Source: Microvirga sp. (GTDB taxonomy: Bacteria; Pseudomonadota; Alphaproteobacteria; Rhizobiales; Beijerinckiaceae). From it: 64,000 nt of DNA. The notes under the pieces were generated by a model that made no database searches, had not been told where the DNA came from, and worked only from the letters and a program-made list of their open reading frames with translations. This document shows positions 63,208 through 64,000 of the stretch, piece by piece. Positions within the stretch are counted from its first letter, which is position 1. Each line of letters opens with the position of its first letter. The position numbers and the translations under genes are program-made. The stretch lies in contig JAPSLB010000017.1 in the NCBI GenBank assembly GCA_031181145.1, forward strand, positions 18,980 through 82,979, written 5' to 3'.

Positions 63208-64000
63208 ATGATTGTCGAGGATAACGCCCACGCCACCGACGAGGGAGAAAACTACTTCATCTCCATGACGGATATGATGGTGGGAGTTCTCTTCATCTTC
63301 ATCATCATGTTGATGGTCTTTGCCCTCGATTTTCGGACCAAAGCCGATGTTCAGGAAGGGGCAATCGAGGAGGCGCAACGTGTCGCGGCAAGGGTCCAGG
63401 CGTTGCAGGCGGACGTAAGCCGGGAGATCGCCGCGCTTGACCAGTCGGAAGCTGTGCGCCGGCGGCTTCTCGAGGACATCAAGAAACAGCTTGCGGCAGC
63501 CAATATCGATGTTGTGATCAGTCCAAAGAGTGATGTTCTGCGCATCACCGAAAACGCCGTACGTTTCGGAACTGGTCTCGCCGAACTCGACGGCCTGGCA
63601 CGCACGAACGTTGAGACCATCGCGAGAGTCCTTCAGCAGATCTTAGGTAACTACGTTGCCTGCCGTTTCCGAGAAGGCGGACGAGTGTGCACTGAAACCG
63701 ATCGACCGGTGATCGAGACAGTTTTCATTGAAGGGCACACCGACGTTCGCGGAGACGATCGGACAAATTGGCAGCTCTCCACTGCACGCGCCGCGAACAC
63801 CTATCGGGAAATGATCACGAGCGCGCCGGAACTCAGAAATTTTCTCAACCGCGACGGTCAGGAGATCCTATCGGTATCCGGCTATTCGTCCGCTCGGCCG
63901 ATCGACCAAACCAATACCCCGCAGGCATGGGGCGTAAACCGGCGCATTGATCTGCGGTTCGTGATGGAAAAAGACAACCGGCAGCGCTTTGAGCACCTTC
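63208..64000 (+). CDS. zorB: Zorya protein ZorB, cut by window end
   Basis: At least 264 residues, frame open to the right edge. ATG 63208 has GGGAGG 8 nt upstream. The N-terminal tail leads to ISMTDMMVGVLFIFIIMLMV, a single membrane helix with Asp22 at its start, equivalent to the proton-path aspartate of MotB/ExbD. A helical linker (about 50-95) is followed by an OmpA-like peptidoglycan-binding domain: VFIEGHTDVRGDDRTNWQLS, then LSVSGYSSARP and NRRIDLRFVM with the conserved Asp and Arg residues. ZorA and ZorB form a wall-anchored proton-driven complex. The effector genes (zorC, zorD or zorE) should lie beyond the window. Confidence 0.92.
   Translation, partial: MIVEDNAHATDEGENYFISMTDMMVGVLFIFIIMLMVFALDFRTKADVQEGAIEEAQRVAARVQALQADVSREIAALDQSEAVRRRLLEDIKKQLAAANIDVVISPKSDVLRITENAVRFGTGLAELDGLARTNVETIARVLQQILGNYVACRFREGGRVCTETDRPVIETVFIEGHTDVRGDDRTNWQLSTARAANTYREMITSAPELRNFLNRDGQEILSVSGYSSARPIDQTNTPQAWGVNRRIDLRFVMEKDNRQRFEHL

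Overview
The window looks like a chromosomal stretch from a GC-rich alphaproteobacterium of the Hyphomicrobiales, most likely Methylobacteriaceae (Microvirga or Methylobacterium type). The case rests on a complete PhyR-NepR-EcfG general stress response (GSR) locus, high GC with strong GC skew at third codon positions, KGG and DUF1328 stress genes, and accessory gene types common in that family. The genus is an inference from gene content.

Region 1 (1-11.1 kb) is ordinary core metabolism. It holds the end of a dipeptide/oligopeptide-type ABC importer operon with overlapping genes (ATPase, binding protein, two permeases), a convergent DEAD-box RNA helicase, an MFS transporter, glycerol catabolism genes glpD-glpK, and a HIT-family hydrolase.

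Region 2 (11.6-18.3 kb) is a compact GSR island. phyR is divergent from nepR-ecfG. Around them lie a KGG-repeat protein, a PRC-barrel protein, two small hypothetical proteins, a secreted small protein, DUF1328 and other small membrane proteins, and an SDR oxidoreductase. Reading the intergenic DNA shows eight exact GGAAC-N16/17-CGTT sigma-EcfG promoters and two weaker ones. Two of the exact sites drive no protein gene. Each is followed within about 100 nt by a C-rich stem-loop and a strong intrinsic terminator, which predicts two stress-induced small RNAs of about 70-80 nt that resemble Caulobacter GsrN in architecture.

Region 3 (18.3-22.8 kb) contains an NCS2 uracil-type permease, an esterase, a thioredoxin-reductase-like flavoprotein and an aldose-1-epimerase-like protein.

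Region 4 (22.8-52.5 kb) is a surface polysaccharide island bracketed by manC and manB (GDP-mannose supply). It encodes a full route from UDP-GlcNAc to UDP-2,3-diacetamido-2,3-dideoxy-mannuronic acid: WbpA-like dehydrogenase, a fused WbpB-WbpD protein, WbpE aminotransferase and WbpI-type 2-epimerase. It also has rmlB-rmlC-rmlA without rmlD, a second 2-epimerase fused to an unknown domain, an LpxD-like acyltransferase, an asparagine synthase, seven glycosyltransferases (several of them paralogous pairs) and a six-helix membrane protein resembling an ABC exporter half lacking its ATPase. Degenerate vapC and IS5-family remnants, lower-GC genes and mixed gene orientation point to assembly by transfer and duplication. 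No Wzx flippase, Wzy polymerase or Wza exporter is visible.

Region 5 (52.5-64 kb) is an accessory, defence-like region. It holds a Lon-like AAA+ ATPase without protease domain, a tyrosine recombinase, a DUF3987 ATPase-like protein, a gene broken by an in-frame TAG, and the start of a Zorya anti-phage system: zorA complete, zorB cut by the window end. Further Zorya genes should lie just downstream.
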